Source: Caballeronia megalochromosomata
GTDB lineage: Bacteria > Pseudomonadota > Gammaproteobacteria > Burkholderiales > Burkholderiaceae
Reading direction: 5' to 3'
Assembly: GCA_001580565.1 (NCBI GenBank)
Contig: LRBF01000243.1
Coordinates: forward strand, 1 to 54,530
DNA length: 54,530 nucleotides
In this document: positions 17,133-26,569 of the stretch, piece after piece
How the letters are laid out: every line of letters begins with the position of its first letter
How positions within the stretch are numbered: the stretch's first letter is position 1
Notes under the pieces: generated by a model
Seen by the model: only the letters and a program-made list of their open reading frames with translations
The model's database searches: none
What the model was told of the DNA's origin: nothing
Position numbers and translations under genes: made by a program

Positions 17133-17795
17133 TCAGGCAAGAAAGCGATTCACGCGTGATTCGACCCACATCCCGGCGCGCGATGCGAGTTCGACCAGCA
17201 CGAGATAGCAGACGCACAGCGCGAGCAGCGTCTCGACGAACGCGAAGGTGGCCGATCCGATGCCCGTCAGCACGAAGGTCAGCTCCGGCACGGTGACGAT
17301 GGAGAGCACCGCCGTTTCCTTGCTGAGCACGATGACGAGATTGACCAGCGCGGGCACGATCAGCACCAGCATCTGCGGAATCTGAATGCGCCAGACTGCT
17401 TGCCAGCGCGTGAGGCCGAGACACGCCGCCGCCTCCAGATGGCCGCGCGGCACCGCGCCGAAACCCGAACGAAAGACTTCGGCGAAGTACGCGCCGCCAT
17501 AGAGCCCGAGACCCACCACGCCCGCAGTGAGCGGCTCCAGCGTGAGACCGAACGAAGGCCCGCCGTAATAGAGCAGAAAGAGTTGCACGAGGAATGGCGT
17601 GCCGCGAAAGAGCTCGATGTAGACGCGCAGCGCGCCTCGCACCCATCGTCCGCAGAATAGCTGCGCGAGCGCGATGAAAAAGCCGACGACGATGCCGAGC
17701 GCGACGCCCGCGATCCACGTGCCGAGCGTGGTGGCGAAGCCCGCGCCGATGGCGGGCAGGTTGTGCGTGATGATGGTGGGATCGAATTGCTGCAT
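17133..17795 (-). CDS. Amino-acid ABC transporter permease
   Basis: A 220-residue PAAT permease with about five membrane helices and the EAA loop ARAACLGLTRWQAVWRIQIPQ-like segment (here EAAACLGLTRWQAVWRI, about 140-156). The start MQQFDPTI at 17795 is preferred because upstream in-frame sequence overlaps the preceding gene and shows no conservation. It pairs with the other permease as a heterodimer. Confidence 0.9.
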   Translation of the reverse strand: MQQFDPTIITHNLPAIGAGFATTLGTWIAGVALGIVVGFFIALAQLFCGRWVRGALRVYIELFRGTPFLVQLFLLYYGGPSFGLTLEPLTAGVVGLGLYGGAYFAEVFRSGFGAVPRGHLEAAACLGLTRWQAVWRIQIPQMLVLIVPALVNLVIVLSKETAVLSIVTVPELTFVLTGIGSATFAFVETLLALCVCYLVLVELASRAGMWVESRVNRFLA

Positions 17796-17805
17796 GGCGG
17801 CGGTC

Positions 17806-18456
17806 TCAGGCGTGCTGCAGGCGCAGTTCGGCGGCGTGCGCGGCCAGTGAAAGCGCACCGCAGATCACGAAATAGATGAGCCCCGCTGCGCTGTACGCTT
17901 CGAGCGGCCGGTAACTGCTCGCCGCGATGTTCTGCGCGGTGCGCGTGAGTTCGGCCACGCCGACCACGGAGATGAGCGACGACGCCTTGATGAGCAGCAC
18001 CATCTCGTTGACGAGCGAGGGCAGCGTGAGGCGAAACGCTTGCGGCACCTGGATCCGGCGCAGCATGTCGAGCGGCGAGAGGCCGAGCATGCGCGCGGCT
18101 TCGAGCTGACCGGGCGGAATGCCCATGAAGCCGCCACGCAGGATTTCAGCGACATACGAGGCCGAGCAGAGCGCCACGGTGCTGACGGCCGCGACGAGCG
18201 GCGCCACGTTGATGCCCGCGAACGGCAGCAGGTAGTACACGAGCAGCAGTTGCACGAGCATCGGCACGCCGCGAAAGAAGAATACGTACGCGCCGCCGGC
18301 CATCCGCCATGCCTTGTTCGGCGAGAGCCGCGCGGCGCACACCGCGACGGCGACGAAGAACCCGATCAGCAGGCCCGCCAGCGAAATGCCGACGGTGGCG
18401 AGCGCCGCGTGCAGCAGGAGCGGCACGCCCTGAGCGAACACATTGAGGCTGAACAT
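17806..18456 (-). CDS. Amino-acid ABC transporter permease
   Basis: A 216-residue permease of the same PAAT family as its downstream neighbour, with about five helices, the FFFRGVPMLVQLLLVYY motif and the EAA loop LEAARMLGLSPLDMLRRIQVPQ-type segment. It is the second gene of the operon, 39 bp after the binding protein gene. Confidence 0.9.
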   Translation of the reverse strand: MFSLNVFAQGVPLLLHAALATVGISLAGLLIGFFVAVAVCAARLSPNKAWRMAGGAYVFFFRGVPMLVQLLLVYYLLPFAGINVAPLVAAVSTVALCSASYVAEILRGGFMGIPPGQLEAARMLGLSPLDMLRRIQVPQAFRLTLPSLVNEMVLLIKASSLISVVGVAELTRTAQNIAASSYRPLEAYSAAGLIYFVICGALSLAAHAAELRLQHA

Positions 18457-18495
18457 GGCGGCGGCCTCTCCGAAAAGCGTGCGCGCAAAGGCGCT

Positions 18496-19323
18496 TTAGT
18501 AGTTCGGGACCGGCATGGTGGAAGGCACGTCCATGGCCACACCGAACCATTTCTTCTGCAGCGTGGCGAGACGGCCGTCCTTGTTCATCTTCGCCAGCGC
18601 CGCGTTGAAGGCATCGCCGAGCGGCTTGCTGTCCGCGTCCTTGCGCAGGCAGTACGCGAAATACACCTTCGCGCCGAAGGGCGGCTGCACCACGGCAAAC
18701 GTGTCGGGACGCTGCTTCGCCACATAGGCGATGTTGGTCATGGAGTTCGCCACGGCGACGATACGACCGGCCGCGAGGTCCGCGTACGCCTGATTGTTGT
18801 CGATATATTCACGCACTTCGGGCGGTTTCGGCAGCGTGGCGATGTACGCCTTCATCTGGTCGAGTTGCGCGGAGCCCTTGCCGCCGCCCACCACCTTGCC
18901 CGACACATCGGAAGATTGCTTGATGTTCGAATCGTTGGCGCGCTTGAGGAAGGCATCGGTGGCATCGGCGATGGGCAGCGTGTACGCGTAGCGTTCCATG
19001 CGGGCCTTGGTCACCGTGATCGGGCCGCCCACCATGTCGAACTTGCCCGCTTCAAGGCCGGGCAGAACGCTCGGCCAGGGCAAGTCGATGAAGCGCACCT
19101 TCACGCCGAGCTCCTTGCCGATTTCCGCGAACAGATCCTTGTTGAAGCCCGCCTGCTGGCCGTTCTCCAGGAAGTCGAACGGCGCGAACTGCATCTCGGT
19201 GCCGACCACGAGCTCGCCCGCCTTCTTCACCTTGGCGAGCTGATCCTCGGCGTAGGCACAGGCGCTCGCGGCGCACAGCGCGACCATCAGTACATGTCGT
19301 TTCCAGCCTGCAAGCATCTTCAT
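18496..19323 (-). CDS. Amino-acid ABC transporter substrate-binding protein
   Basis: A 275-residue periplasmic binding protein (SBP_bac_3). Signal peptide MKMLAGWKRHVLMVALCAASACAYA, then LVVGTEMQFAPFDFLENGQQAGFNKDL. The position of the usual carboxylate-binding Arg falls in ITVTKARMERYAY. The start at 19323 has TGGAGA about 9 bp upstream; the longer frame has no signal-peptide logic. It is the first gene of the operon SBP-permease-permease-ATPase-GntR. The ligand is unknown; the divergent oxidative genes point to an amino acid or amino-acid derivative. Confidence 0.9.
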   Translation of the reverse strand: MKMLAGWKRHVLMVALCAASACAYAEDQLAKVKKAGELVVGTEMQFAPFDFLENGQQAGFNKDLFAEIGKELGVKVRFIDLPWPSVLPGLEAGKFDMVGGPITVTKARMERYAYTLPIADATDAFLKRANDSNIKQSSDVSGKVVGGGKGSAQLDQMKAYIATLPKPPEVREYIDNNQAYADLAAGRIVAVANSMTNIAYVAKQRPDTFAVVQPPFGAKVYFAYCLRKDADSKPLGDAFNAALAKMNKDGRLATLQKKWFGVAMDVPSTMPVPNY

Positions 19324-19375
19324 GAGACGTCTCCAAGGTGGTGCGCGCAAGGGCGCAGCGGTCGGGCATGCGCGC

Positions 19376-19405
19376 AGTATATACCGCAAAAATTCCGGTA
19401 TTCAA
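19376..19405 (-). promoter_or_regulatory. ABC-operon promoter overlapping a GntR/HutC operator
   Basis: Minus-strand TTGAAT (19400-19405) and TATACT (19376-19381) are 18 bp apart. The palindrome GTATATAC (19377-19384), which fits the HutC-subfamily half-site rule GT-x-TA-x-AC, covers the -10 box. The transcript would start about 45-50 nt before the binding-protein ATG. Confidence 0.6.
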
Positions 19406-19500
19406 ACAAAAAACATTATCGGTTTCACGGGGTCGTGGGCCGTGGCGTGCGATGGCGGCGCAGCGGGGAAAAGATCGGCGCAGCGGCGTTGCATTGCAAC

Positions 19501-19529
19501 TTGCACGCGTCGATTTGGCGGTATATACA
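19501..19529 (+). promoter_or_regulatory. Oxygenase-operon promoter overlapping a GntR/HutC operator
   Basis: TTGCAC (19501-19506) and TATACA (19524-19529) are separated by 17 bp. The palindrome GTATATAC (19521-19528) overlaps the -10 box exactly as in the divergent promoter, so one repressor could close both. Confidence 0.6.
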
Positions 19530-19577
19530 ACGACAAAACGTGCATGCCGCACGCGAGACCCACGCGAGGAACCGCCG

Positions 19578-20561
19578 ATGCCCGCCACCCGAATTCCCGT
19601 GATCGACTTCGCCGGCGTCGTGGAGGGCGATGCCGCCGCGCTCGCCCGAGCGGGCCGCGAGATTTATGACGCGTGCACGACCATCGGCTTCTTCTATATC
19701 GTGAATCACGGCGTGCCGCAGCCGGTGATCGACGCGGCAGCCGCGGCGGCGCGCACCTTCTTCGCCCATCCGGTCGAGACCAAGCGGCGCGCGGCGGTGA
19801 ATCAGCGGCATCGCGGCTTCAACTCGCTTGGCGACGCGACCATGTATCAGGCGAAGAAGCCCGACTACAAGGAGTTCTTCAGCATCGGCCTCGAATTGCC
19901 CGAAGACGATCCGGACGTGCTGGCGGGCCAGGCGCTGCGCGGACCGAACAACTGGCCGGACTTCATGCCCGAGTTGCGACCCGTGCTCTACGGCTATTAC
20001 GAAGCGATCGGCGCTTGCGGCGCACATCTGTTGCGCGCGGTGGCCGCGAGCCTCGGTATCGACGAGCGATTCTTCGCGGAGCGCTACGGCAAGCGCATGC
20101 AGCGCACGCAGATGGTCTACTACCCGCCGCAACCGCCTCAGTCCGACGAGGATCAGTTCGGCGTCGCGCCGCACACGGATTACGGCTGCATCACGCTCTT
20201 GTGGCAGGACGACGTGGGCGGACTGCAAGTGCGCGAGATCGCCAGCAATACATGGGTCGATGCGCCGCCCATCCCGGGCAGCTTCGTCGTGAACGTGGGC
20301 GACCTGCTCGCGCGCTGGACGAACGATCGCTTTCGATCGACCTTGCATCGTGTCATCAACGCGTCGGGGCGCGAGCGCTATTCGATCGCCACGTTTTATG
20401 ACCCGACCTATGGCGCGATCGTCGATCCGGTCGATCTCGGCACGCCTGCCGCCGAGTCGCGTCACGCGCCGGTCGCGGCCGGCGACTACATTCTCGGGCG
20501 CATCAACGATTCCATGGGCTATCGCAAGAAGCGCGCGGCAGAGCAGGGCACGACAGCATGA
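19578..20561 (+). CDS. 2OG-Fe(II) oxygenase, isopenicillin N synthase family
   Basis: A 327-residue oxygenase of the isopenicillin N synthase/flavanone hydroxylase family. The N-terminal DIOX_N domain (IPVIDFAGVV, GFFYIVNHGVP) is followed by the catalytic jelly roll with HTD (H199, D201), H257 (STLHRVIN) and RYS (R267, S269), the complete iron and co-substrate set. It probably hydroxylates or oxidatively cleaves a small molecule imported by the divergent ABC system. Its gene overlaps the FAD dehydrogenase gene by 4 bp (ATGA). Confidence 0.92.
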   Translation: MPATRIPVIDFAGVVEGDAAALARAGREIYDACTTIGFFYIVNHGVPQPVIDAAAAAARTFFAHPVETKRRAAVNQRHRGFNSLGDATMYQAKKPDYKEFFSIGLELPEDDPDVLAGQALRGPNNWPDFMPELRPVLYGYYEAIGACGAHLLRAVAASLGIDERFFAERYGKRMQRTQMVYYPPQPPQSDEDQFGVAPHTDYGCITLLWQDDVGGLQVREIASNTWVDAPPIPGSFVVNVGDLLARWTNDRFRSTLHRVINASGRERYSIATFYDPTYGAIVDPVDLGTPAAESRHAPVAAGDYILGRINDSMGYRKKRAAEQGTTA

Positions 20562-21961
20562 GCGACGCGTCGTCCGCCGCGCTCGAAGGTCTCATCTGTT
20601 CACTGCGCGCCGCGCTCGGCGATGACGGCGTGCGCACCGGCGACGCGATACCCGAGCACGCAATGACCGACTGGACCGGCCACGCACCGGCGCGTCCCGC
20701 CGCGCTGCTGTTGCCGCGCTCGACCGCGGAGGTCGCGCGCGCACTCGCCCTCTGCCACGAAGCGGGCCAGAGCGTCGTGCCGCAAGGCGGCATGACGGGG
20801 CTCGCGGGCGGCGCGGTCGCCCGGGCCGATGAAATCGCGCTGTCGCTTGCGCGCTTCGCGGGCATCGAGGATATCGACGAGGCCTCGGCCACCATGACCG
20901 CGCGCGCGGGCACGACGCTGCAGGCAGCGCAGGAAGCCGCGAGCGCCGTGGGGTTCGAACTCGGGCTCGATCTCGGTGCGCGCGGCTCGTGTCAGATCGG
21001 CGGCAATCTCGCCACGAACGCGGGGGGCAATCGCGTCATTCAGTCGGGCACGGCGCGCGATCAGGTGCTCGGTCTCGAAGCGGTGCTCGCGAGCGGCGCG
21101 ATCCTGAGCTCGATGACGAAGATGACGAAGAACAACACGGGTTACGACCTGAAGCAGCTTTTCATCGGCTCCGAGGGCACGCTCGGCATCATCACCCGGG
21201 CGGTGCTGCGTCTGAACCCGCCGCGCGGAAGGCGGCATACGGCGCTCGTCGCGCTCGACGGCTACGACGCCGTGGTGAAGCTGTTGCGCGTCTTGTCGGC
21301 GCGCTTTGGCAACGACATCGGCGCGTTCGAAATCATGTGGCCGGACTTCTTCGATTTCGGCGTCTCGCTGACGGCGCAGGCGCGGTCGCCGTTCGCGTCG
21401 GCGTATCCGCTCTATGCGCTGATCGAGCATGCGGGACTCGACCCGGAGGACGACGGCGAAGCCTTCTCTGCCGCGCTGGCGCAAGCGCTCGATGCCGGTC
21501 TCGTGCGCGATGCGGTGCTCGCGCAATCGGTGGCCGACGCACGCGCGCTCTGGGCGGTGCGCGAATGCACCGCGGAGTTTCCTTCGCGCATGGACCCGGT
21601 CAATTTCGACGTTAGCCTGCCGATCGGTTTCATCGGCAGGTTCGTCGATGCGTGCCGCGCGGCGCTCGACGCGCGCTGGCCCTCGAACCGCGCCTACTTC
21701 TTCGGGCATATCGGCGATTCGAACCTGCACGTCACCGTGGACGGCCATTCGGTTCCCGGCGTCGCGCACGACGACATCTACGGCTTCGTCTACGACATGC
21801 TCGCATCGTATGGCGGATCGGTGTCGGCGGAGCATGGCATCGGCTTGCTCAAGCGTGCCTATCTGCCGCTCACGCGTTCGCCCGAGGAGCTCGCGGCCAT
21901 GCGCGCCATCAAGGCGGCGCTCGATCCGAAAGGCATCCTCAATCCGGGCAAGGTGATCTGA
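20558..21961 (+). CDS. FAD-binding dehydrogenase, GlcD/D-lactate dehydrogenase type
   Basis: A 467-residue flavoprotein of the VAO/PCMH family. The FAD-binding part (about 40-220) shows VVPQGGMTGLAGGAV and CQIGGNLATNAGGNRV; the C-terminal oxidase domain ends with SAEHGIGLLKRAYL and LDPKGILNPGKV, both typical of GlcD and D-2-hydroxyglutarate or D-lactate dehydrogenases. It would oxidise a D-2-hydroxy acid to the keto acid. Placed directly after an oxygenase, it could oxidise the hydroxylated product. The start overlaps the stop of the oxygenase. Confidence 0.92.
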   Translation: MSDASSAALEGLICSLRAALGDDGVRTGDAIPEHAMTDWTGHAPARPAALLLPRSTAEVARALALCHEAGQSVVPQGGMTGLAGGAVARADEIALSLARFAGIEDIDEASATMTARAGTTLQAAQEAASAVGFELGLDLGARGSCQIGGNLATNAGGNRVIQSGTARDQVLGLEAVLASGAILSSMTKMTKNNTGYDLKQLFIGSEGTLGIITRAVLRLNPPRGRRHTALVALDGYDAVVKLLRVLSARFGNDIGAFEIMWPDFFDFGVSLTAQARSPFASAYPLYALIEHAGLDPEDDGEAFSAALAQALDAGLVRDAVLAQSVADARALWAVRECTAEFPSRMDPVNFDVSLPIGFIGRFVDACRAALDARWPSNRAYFFGHIGDSNLHVTVDGHSVPGVAHDDIYGFVYDMLASYGGSVSAEHGIGLLKRAYLPLTRSPEELAAMRAIKAALDPKGILNPGKVI

Positions 21962-21970
21962 AGCCCGGCG

Positions 21971-23599
21971 CTAGTCCTGCCGGATCTCCCGCGCGACGCT
22001 CTGCAATTGCCTGAACGCGCGATAACGCGCTCCGTGCAGCGCGGCCAGTTCGCCCTGCGCCGGCAGGTAGGTTTGTTTGACGCGCGTCATGCCGCTCATC
22101 GCGGAGCGGACATCGTCGAACAGGCCGCCCGCCACCGCGCCGAGCATCGCCGCGCCGAGAAGAACCGGCTCCTCGGCCTGCGTGGCCAGCACGGCCGCGC
22201 CGGTCGCATCCGCGAGCAACTGACGCACGAGATCGAGCCGGCCCGCGCCGCCGCTGATCATCACGCGTTCGATCGGTGCGCCCGCCTGCGCCTGTGCTTC
22301 GATGATCTGGCGCAGACCATAGCCGATGCTGCACACGCCCGCGACATAGAGCGCCACCAGACTGTCGAGGCCGGTATCCATGCCGAGCCCGGCGATCACC
22401 GCGCGCGCGTGCGGATCGGCGAACGGCGCGCGGTTTCCCAGGAACTCGGGGACGATGTGCAGGCCATCGGCCAGCTTCGCCGCGTCGGAGAGAGTGCCGG
22501 ACGATGGCGCGGCGAGTCCTGCAAGCAGCGTCGGCAGGGACTGGCCCGCCTCCTGCGCGCGGCCTTGATATTCGGGCGCGGCGGGATGCATCGCCAGCAA
22601 TCGTTCGATCGCGGCGCCCGCCACCGACTGGCCGCCTTCGTTGAGCCACGCCTGCGGCACCATCGCCGAGAAGTATGGCCCCCAGACGCCGGGAACGAAG
22701 ACCGGCTGCGCGGTGGTCGTCATCGTGCATGACGACGTGCCGAACACATAGGCGAGGCATCGCTCCGGCTCGCCTTCTGCCCCCACGGTGCCGATGCCCC
22801 CCGCATGGGCGTCGATCACGCCCGCGGCGACCGGCGTTCCCGCGACGAGCCCGAGTTCGGCGGCGGCCTTCGCCGTGAGCCCGCTGCCGAGGCGCGTGCC
22901 CGGCTCCACGACGCGCTGGCCGATGCGCGCGAAGCCTTCGTCCGCCAGCACGCCGAGACCGACGGTCTGGAAGTAGCTTGCGTCCCAGCGTTTCTCATGC
23001 GCGAGATAGGTCCACTTGCAGGTCACGGTGCATGTGGACCGTGACAGGTCATCGGTTGCGCGCCACGTCAGAAAATCCGTGAGATCGAAGAACTGCCAGG
23101 CGGCGTCGAAGACCTGTGGCCGATTCTCGAGCAGCCACAGCAGCTTGGGCGTCTCCATCTCGGGCGATATCCTGCCGCCGACGAACTTCAGCACCGCGTG
23201 CCCGGTCGCGTTGATGCGCTCGGCCTGCCCGAGCGCGCGATGATCCATCCACACGATGACATCGCGCTCCGCCTGCTCCGACGGCCCCACGGGCAGGGAC
23301 GCGCCGCCTTCGCCGAGCACGACGAGCGAGCAGGTCGCGTCGAAGCTGATGCCGGCGACGGCTTCGGGCGCGATCGCGCCTTGCGCGAGCGCTTCCGTCA
23401 CCGAGTGGCAGACCGCGCGCCAGATCTCGCCGCTCGATTGCTCGACGATGGCCCCGCTCTCGCGATACAGCGCGAAGTCGCGTTTGGCCGAGGCCACCAT
23501 GTTGCCGGCGGCATCGAAGATTCCGGCGCGGGCGCTGCCCGTGCCCACGTCGACGCCGATCACGTAGCGCGTGCCGGCGTTCAGGTTGTCTGCGTTCAT
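21971..23599 (-). CDS. FGGY-family carbohydrate (pentulose) kinase
   Basis: A 542-residue sugar kinase. The phosphate-1 motif GVDVGTGSARAGIF (14-27) and IVWMDHRA are typical of the ribulokinase/FGGY (YDR109C-like) branch that phosphorylates D-ribulose or L-ribulose. It is the last gene of the operon, 34 bp after the SDR gene, so the SDR product, a ketopentose, is the likely substrate. It converges on the FAD dehydrogenase gene with a 9-bp gap. Confidence 0.9.
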   Translation of the reverse strand: MNADNLNAGTRYVIGVDVGTGSARAGIFDAAGNMVASAKRDFALYRESGAIVEQSSGEIWRAVCHSVTEALAQGAIAPEAVAGISFDATCSLVVLGEGGASLPVGPSEQAERDVIVWMDHRALGQAERINATGHAVLKFVGGRISPEMETPKLLWLLENRPQVFDAAWQFFDLTDFLTWRATDDLSRSTCTVTCKWTYLAHEKRWDASYFQTVGLGVLADEGFARIGQRVVEPGTRLGSGLTAKAAAELGLVAGTPVAAGVIDAHAGGIGTVGAEGEPERCLAYVFGTSSCTMTTTAQPVFVPGVWGPYFSAMVPQAWLNEGGQSVAGAAIERLLAMHPAAPEYQGRAQEAGQSLPTLLAGLAAPSSGTLSDAAKLADGLHIVPEFLGNRAPFADPHARAVIAGLGMDTGLDSLVALYVAGVCSIGYGLRQIIEAQAQAGAPIERVMISGGAGRLDLVRQLLADATGAAVLATQAEEPVLLGAAMLGAVAGGLFDDVRSAMSGMTRVKQTYLPAQGELAALHGARYRAFRQLQSVAREIRQD

Positions 23600-23633
23600 G
23601 TTGGTCTGTCCGTGCGAATGGGGTGTCTGACCG

Positions 23634-24362
23634 TCACAGATCGACGCTGTTCGGCAGGATCACGAGATCGCGGATGGTCACGTTACGCGGCCGCGTGAGC
23701 ATGAACAGCACGGCCTCGGCGACCTCGCGCGGCTGCATCAGGCTGCCCGAGGCGAGCGCTTCCTCCATTTTGGCCTTGGGCCAGTCATCGAGCAAAGCGG
23801 TCACGACCGGACCCGGCGCGACGGCGCCGACGCGCACGCCGTGTTTGGCGACCTGACGCCGCGTCGTGTGTACGAACGCCTGCACCGCGAACTTCGACGC
23901 AGTGTAGATCGGCTCCCATACGACCGGCACGATGCCCGCGATCGAACTCGTGAAGATGATGTCGCCCGACTTCTGCGCGACCATGTGGGGCAACACCGCG
24001 TGCACCGAGCGGAACGCGGCGTTGATGTTCAGGTTGAGCATGCGGTCCCACTCGTCCGGATTGCCCTCCACGATCTCACCGCCGATATACGCGCCGGCAT
24101 TGGCGTGAAAGATGTCGAGACCGCCGGCGAGGTCGAGGATTTTTGGCAGCATCGACGATACTTCGGCCGGCGCGAGCAGATCCACGGCGAGCGGCAGCGC
24201 GTTCGCGCCCAGCGCGGAGCAGCAGGCCGCGAGCCGATCCTGCGCGCGGTCGATCAGCACGACCTTCGCGCCTTCCTCGATCAGCACGCGCGCGCATTCG
24301 AGGCCGATTCCCGAAGCCGCGCCGGTGATGGCGGCCACTTTTCCCTTGATGGATACAGACAT
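23634..24362 (-). CDS. Short-chain dehydrogenase/reductase (pentitol dehydrogenase candidate)
   Basis: A 242-residue classical SDR with the NAD(P) motif TGAASGIG (residues 14-21), NAGAYIG, the catalytic Ser in FTSSIAG and YTASK. D37 in VVLIDRAQ at the end of beta-2 suggests NAD rather than NADP preference. The start at 24362 matches the usual SDR length; the frame extends upstream without conservation. Between a sugar ABC permease and an FGGY kinase it most likely oxidises a pentitol to a ketopentose. Confidence 0.9.
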   Translation of the reverse strand: MSVSIKGKVAAITGAASGIGLECARVLIEEGAKVVLIDRAQDRLAACCSALGANALPLAVDLLAPAEVSSMLPKILDLAGGLDIFHANAGAYIGGEIVEGNPDEWDRMLNLNINAAFRSVHAVLPHMVAQKSGDIIFTSSIAGIVPVVWEPIYTASKFAVQAFVHTTRRQVAKHGVRVGAVAPGPVVTALLDDWPKAKMEEALASGSLMQPREVAEAVLFMLTRPRNVTIRDLVILPNSVDL

Positions 24363-24387
24363 GGATGACGCTCCTCTATCGCTGAAA

Positions 24388-25671
24388 TTAGGCGCGGCCG
24401 TGCGATACGCGTGACTGCCGGGCAAGCGAATCGACGATCACGGCGATCGCCAGCACCGCGCCGGTGATCATGAAGCGCAACGACGACGACAGGTTGAGCA
24501 GCGTGAGGCCGCTCGCGATCGACTGGATCACGATGATGCCGAGCACCGCCGAATACGCGCTGCCGCGCCCGCCGAACAGACTGGTCCCGCCGATCACCGC
24601 CGCCGCGATGGCGTTGAGATTCACGTCGCCGGTGCCGGCCTGCTGGCTCGCCGACGCGAGGCGCGCCGCCGTCAGGATGCCGCCGAGCGCGGCGAAGCTC
24701 GCGCACAGCACGAATGCGCTCGTATAGATGCTCGCGACCTTGATGCCGGCGCGCCGCGCGGCCTCGCGGTTGCCGCCGACGGCGTTCATCGAGCGGCCCC
24801 AGCGCGTGCGTGTCAGCGCGTATTCCATGATCACCGTCAGCGCGAGGAAGACGCCGAACATGAGCGGCACGCCGCGTCCCGAGTTGAGGTAGGCGACCAC
24901 GATTTCGAGAAACACCGTGATGGCGGCGGCGCGGCCGGCGAGGCCGCTCACCGAGGGCGCGGAGAGCCGCGCCGCCTGACGGCGCGCGCGGGTGCGCAGG
25001 CCCAGAGCCAGGATCAACACGCCGGGAAGCAGCGCGAGTACATACGAGACGGGCGCGGGGATGATCATGAGCTGTCCGAAGTCCACGATCGGCGTGGAAT
25101 AGGGCAGGTTGATGGAGCCGCTCGCGCCGAGCACGTAGAGCTGCATGCCGAGAATCGCGAGCAGTCCCGCCAGCGTCGAGACGAAGCTCGGCATGCCGAG
25201 CCGGTTGAGCAGCAGCGCGTAGAGCGCCCCGATCACCGCGCCGACCGCTATCGCCGCGACGATGGCGAGCAGCACCGGCCAGCCTTCGTTGACCCACAGC
25301 GTGCCCACGAGCGCCGACGCGAAGCCGCTCATCGAGCCCACCGACAGGTCGATCTCGCCGACCAGCAGCACGCACACGATGCCCAGCGAAATGACGCCGA
25401 CCGTAGAGCAGTCGAACAGCAGATTGACCAGGTTGTTGGCCGAAAGAAAGACCGGGTTCAGGCTTGTGAACACGGTCCAGATGATGATCAGGCCCGCGAT
25501 GACCGGCAGCGAGCCGAGATCGCCCGAACGCACGCGGTCGACGAAGGCCGCGACGCTCTCGCCGACGCCGCTCGCATGTTTCACGCGGACGTCGCTGCGG
25601 TCGAGCAACGGGGAGGGCTCGCGCGCGCCTTGCGGGTCGGGCTGGGCGGCGCCTGGGGTTTGCTTGCTCAT
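24388..25671 (-). CDS. Sugar ABC transporter permease, FrcC/RbsC family
   Basis: A 427-residue BPD_transp_2 permease with about 10 membrane helices after a hydrophilic N-terminal region of about 50 residues. GEIDLSVGSMSG and the GGNREAARRAGI loop, which contacts the ATPase, are diagnostic of the ribose/xylose/fructose family. It belongs to the operon SBP-ATPase-permease-SDR-kinase. Confidence 0.92.
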   Translation of the reverse strand: MSKQTPGAAQPDPQGAREPSPLLDRSDVRVKHASGVGESVAAFVDRVRSGDLGSLPVIAGLIIIWTVFTSLNPVFLSANNLVNLLFDCSTVGVISLGIVCVLLVGEIDLSVGSMSGFASALVGTLWVNEGWPVLLAIVAAIAVGAVIGALYALLLNRLGMPSFVSTLAGLLAILGMQLYVLGASGSINLPYSTPIVDFGQLMIIPAPVSYVLALLPGVLILALGLRTRARRQAARLSAPSVSGLAGRAAAITVFLEIVVAYLNSGRGVPLMFGVFLALTVIMEYALTRTRWGRSMNAVGGNREAARRAGIKVASIYTSAFVLCASFAALGGILTAARLASASQQAGTGDVNLNAIAAAVIGGTSLFGGRGSAYSAVLGIIVIQSIASGLTLLNLSSSLRFMITGAVLAIAVIVDSLARQSRVSHGRA

Positions 25672-25701
25672 GATCTGTCCTTTGCTCGGGGCATTCTGGA
25701 A

Positions 25702-26505
25702 TTACGCGTCCTGCTGAACCTGCCGGCGGTCGGCGCGGCGCGACACGGCGTTCTCCGTCGCGCCGGTGATGGCGGCCACCAGCTCCGCATTGGACGAATC
25801 GGGATAGAACACGCCGTTGTTGCGGCCGAGCCGCAGCACGACGATCCGGTCCGCCACCGCGCGCACGTCCTCCATGTTGTGGCTGATCATGATGACCGCG
25901 TGGCCGCGATCGCGGACGCGCTCGATCAGGTTCAGCACTTCGGCCGTCTGCGCCACGCCGAGCGCGGCGGTCGGTTCATCGAGCATGATGAGCTTCGGGT
26001 CGAGCAGCAGCGAACGCGCGATGGCGACCGTCTGCCGCTGTCCGCCCGATAGCGACGCGACCACGTCTCGCACGCTCGGAATGCGCGCCGACAGCTCGTT
26101 CAGCAGGGTCCAGGCGCGCACTTCCATCGAGACTTCGTCGAGACGCATGGGCGCCAGCTCGCGCCCCAGATAAATGTTGGCGACGACATCGAGGTTCTCG
26201 CATAGCGCGAGATCCTGAAACACCGTGGCGATGCCCAGATCGAGCGCCGTGCCTGGGTCTGACAACGTGACTTCCTTGCCGCCGAAGGTGATGACGCCCG
26301 CGCTCGGCTGATGCACGCCCGCGAGGATCTTGACGAGCGTCGATTTGCCCGCGCCGTTGTCGCCGACCAGCGCGACGACCTCGCCGGCGTGGACATCGAG
26401 TTCGATGTCGGTGAGCGCCGACACCGCGCCGAAATGCTTCGAGACGCCGCGCAGGCTCAGCACCAGTTCGCCGGGCCGGGAGCGTGGGGTGGGATTTGCA
26501 TTCAT
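25702..26505 (-). CDS. Sugar ABC transporter ATP-binding protein, FrcA type
   Basis: A 267-residue ATPase with one nucleotide-binding domain: Walker A GDNGAGKST, signature LSGGQRQTVAIARSL, Walker B LIMLDEPTAALG and H-loop MISHNMEDV. Most CUT2 sugar ATPases have two fused domains of about 500 residues; the single-domain form is that of the fructose importer FrcA. The protein would act as a homodimer on the adjacent permease. Confidence 0.92.
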   Translation of the reverse strand: MNANPTPRSRPGELVLSLRGVSKHFGAVSALTDIELDVHAGEVVALVGDNGAGKSTLVKILAGVHQPSAGVITFGGKEVTLSDPGTALDLGIATVFQDLALCENLDVVANIYLGRELAPMRLDEVSMEVRAWTLLNELSARIPSVRDVVASLSGGQRQTVAIARSLLLDPKLIMLDEPTAALGVAQTAEVLNLIERVRDRGHAVIMISHNMEDVRAVADRIVVLRLGRNNGVFYPDSSNAELVAAITGATENAVSRRADRRQVQQDA

Positions 26506-26569
26506 GGTGATCCTCGTCGATGCAAAGGAACCCGTGGAGAGACGGATTCCTCCGGGATGAAGCGCGCGC

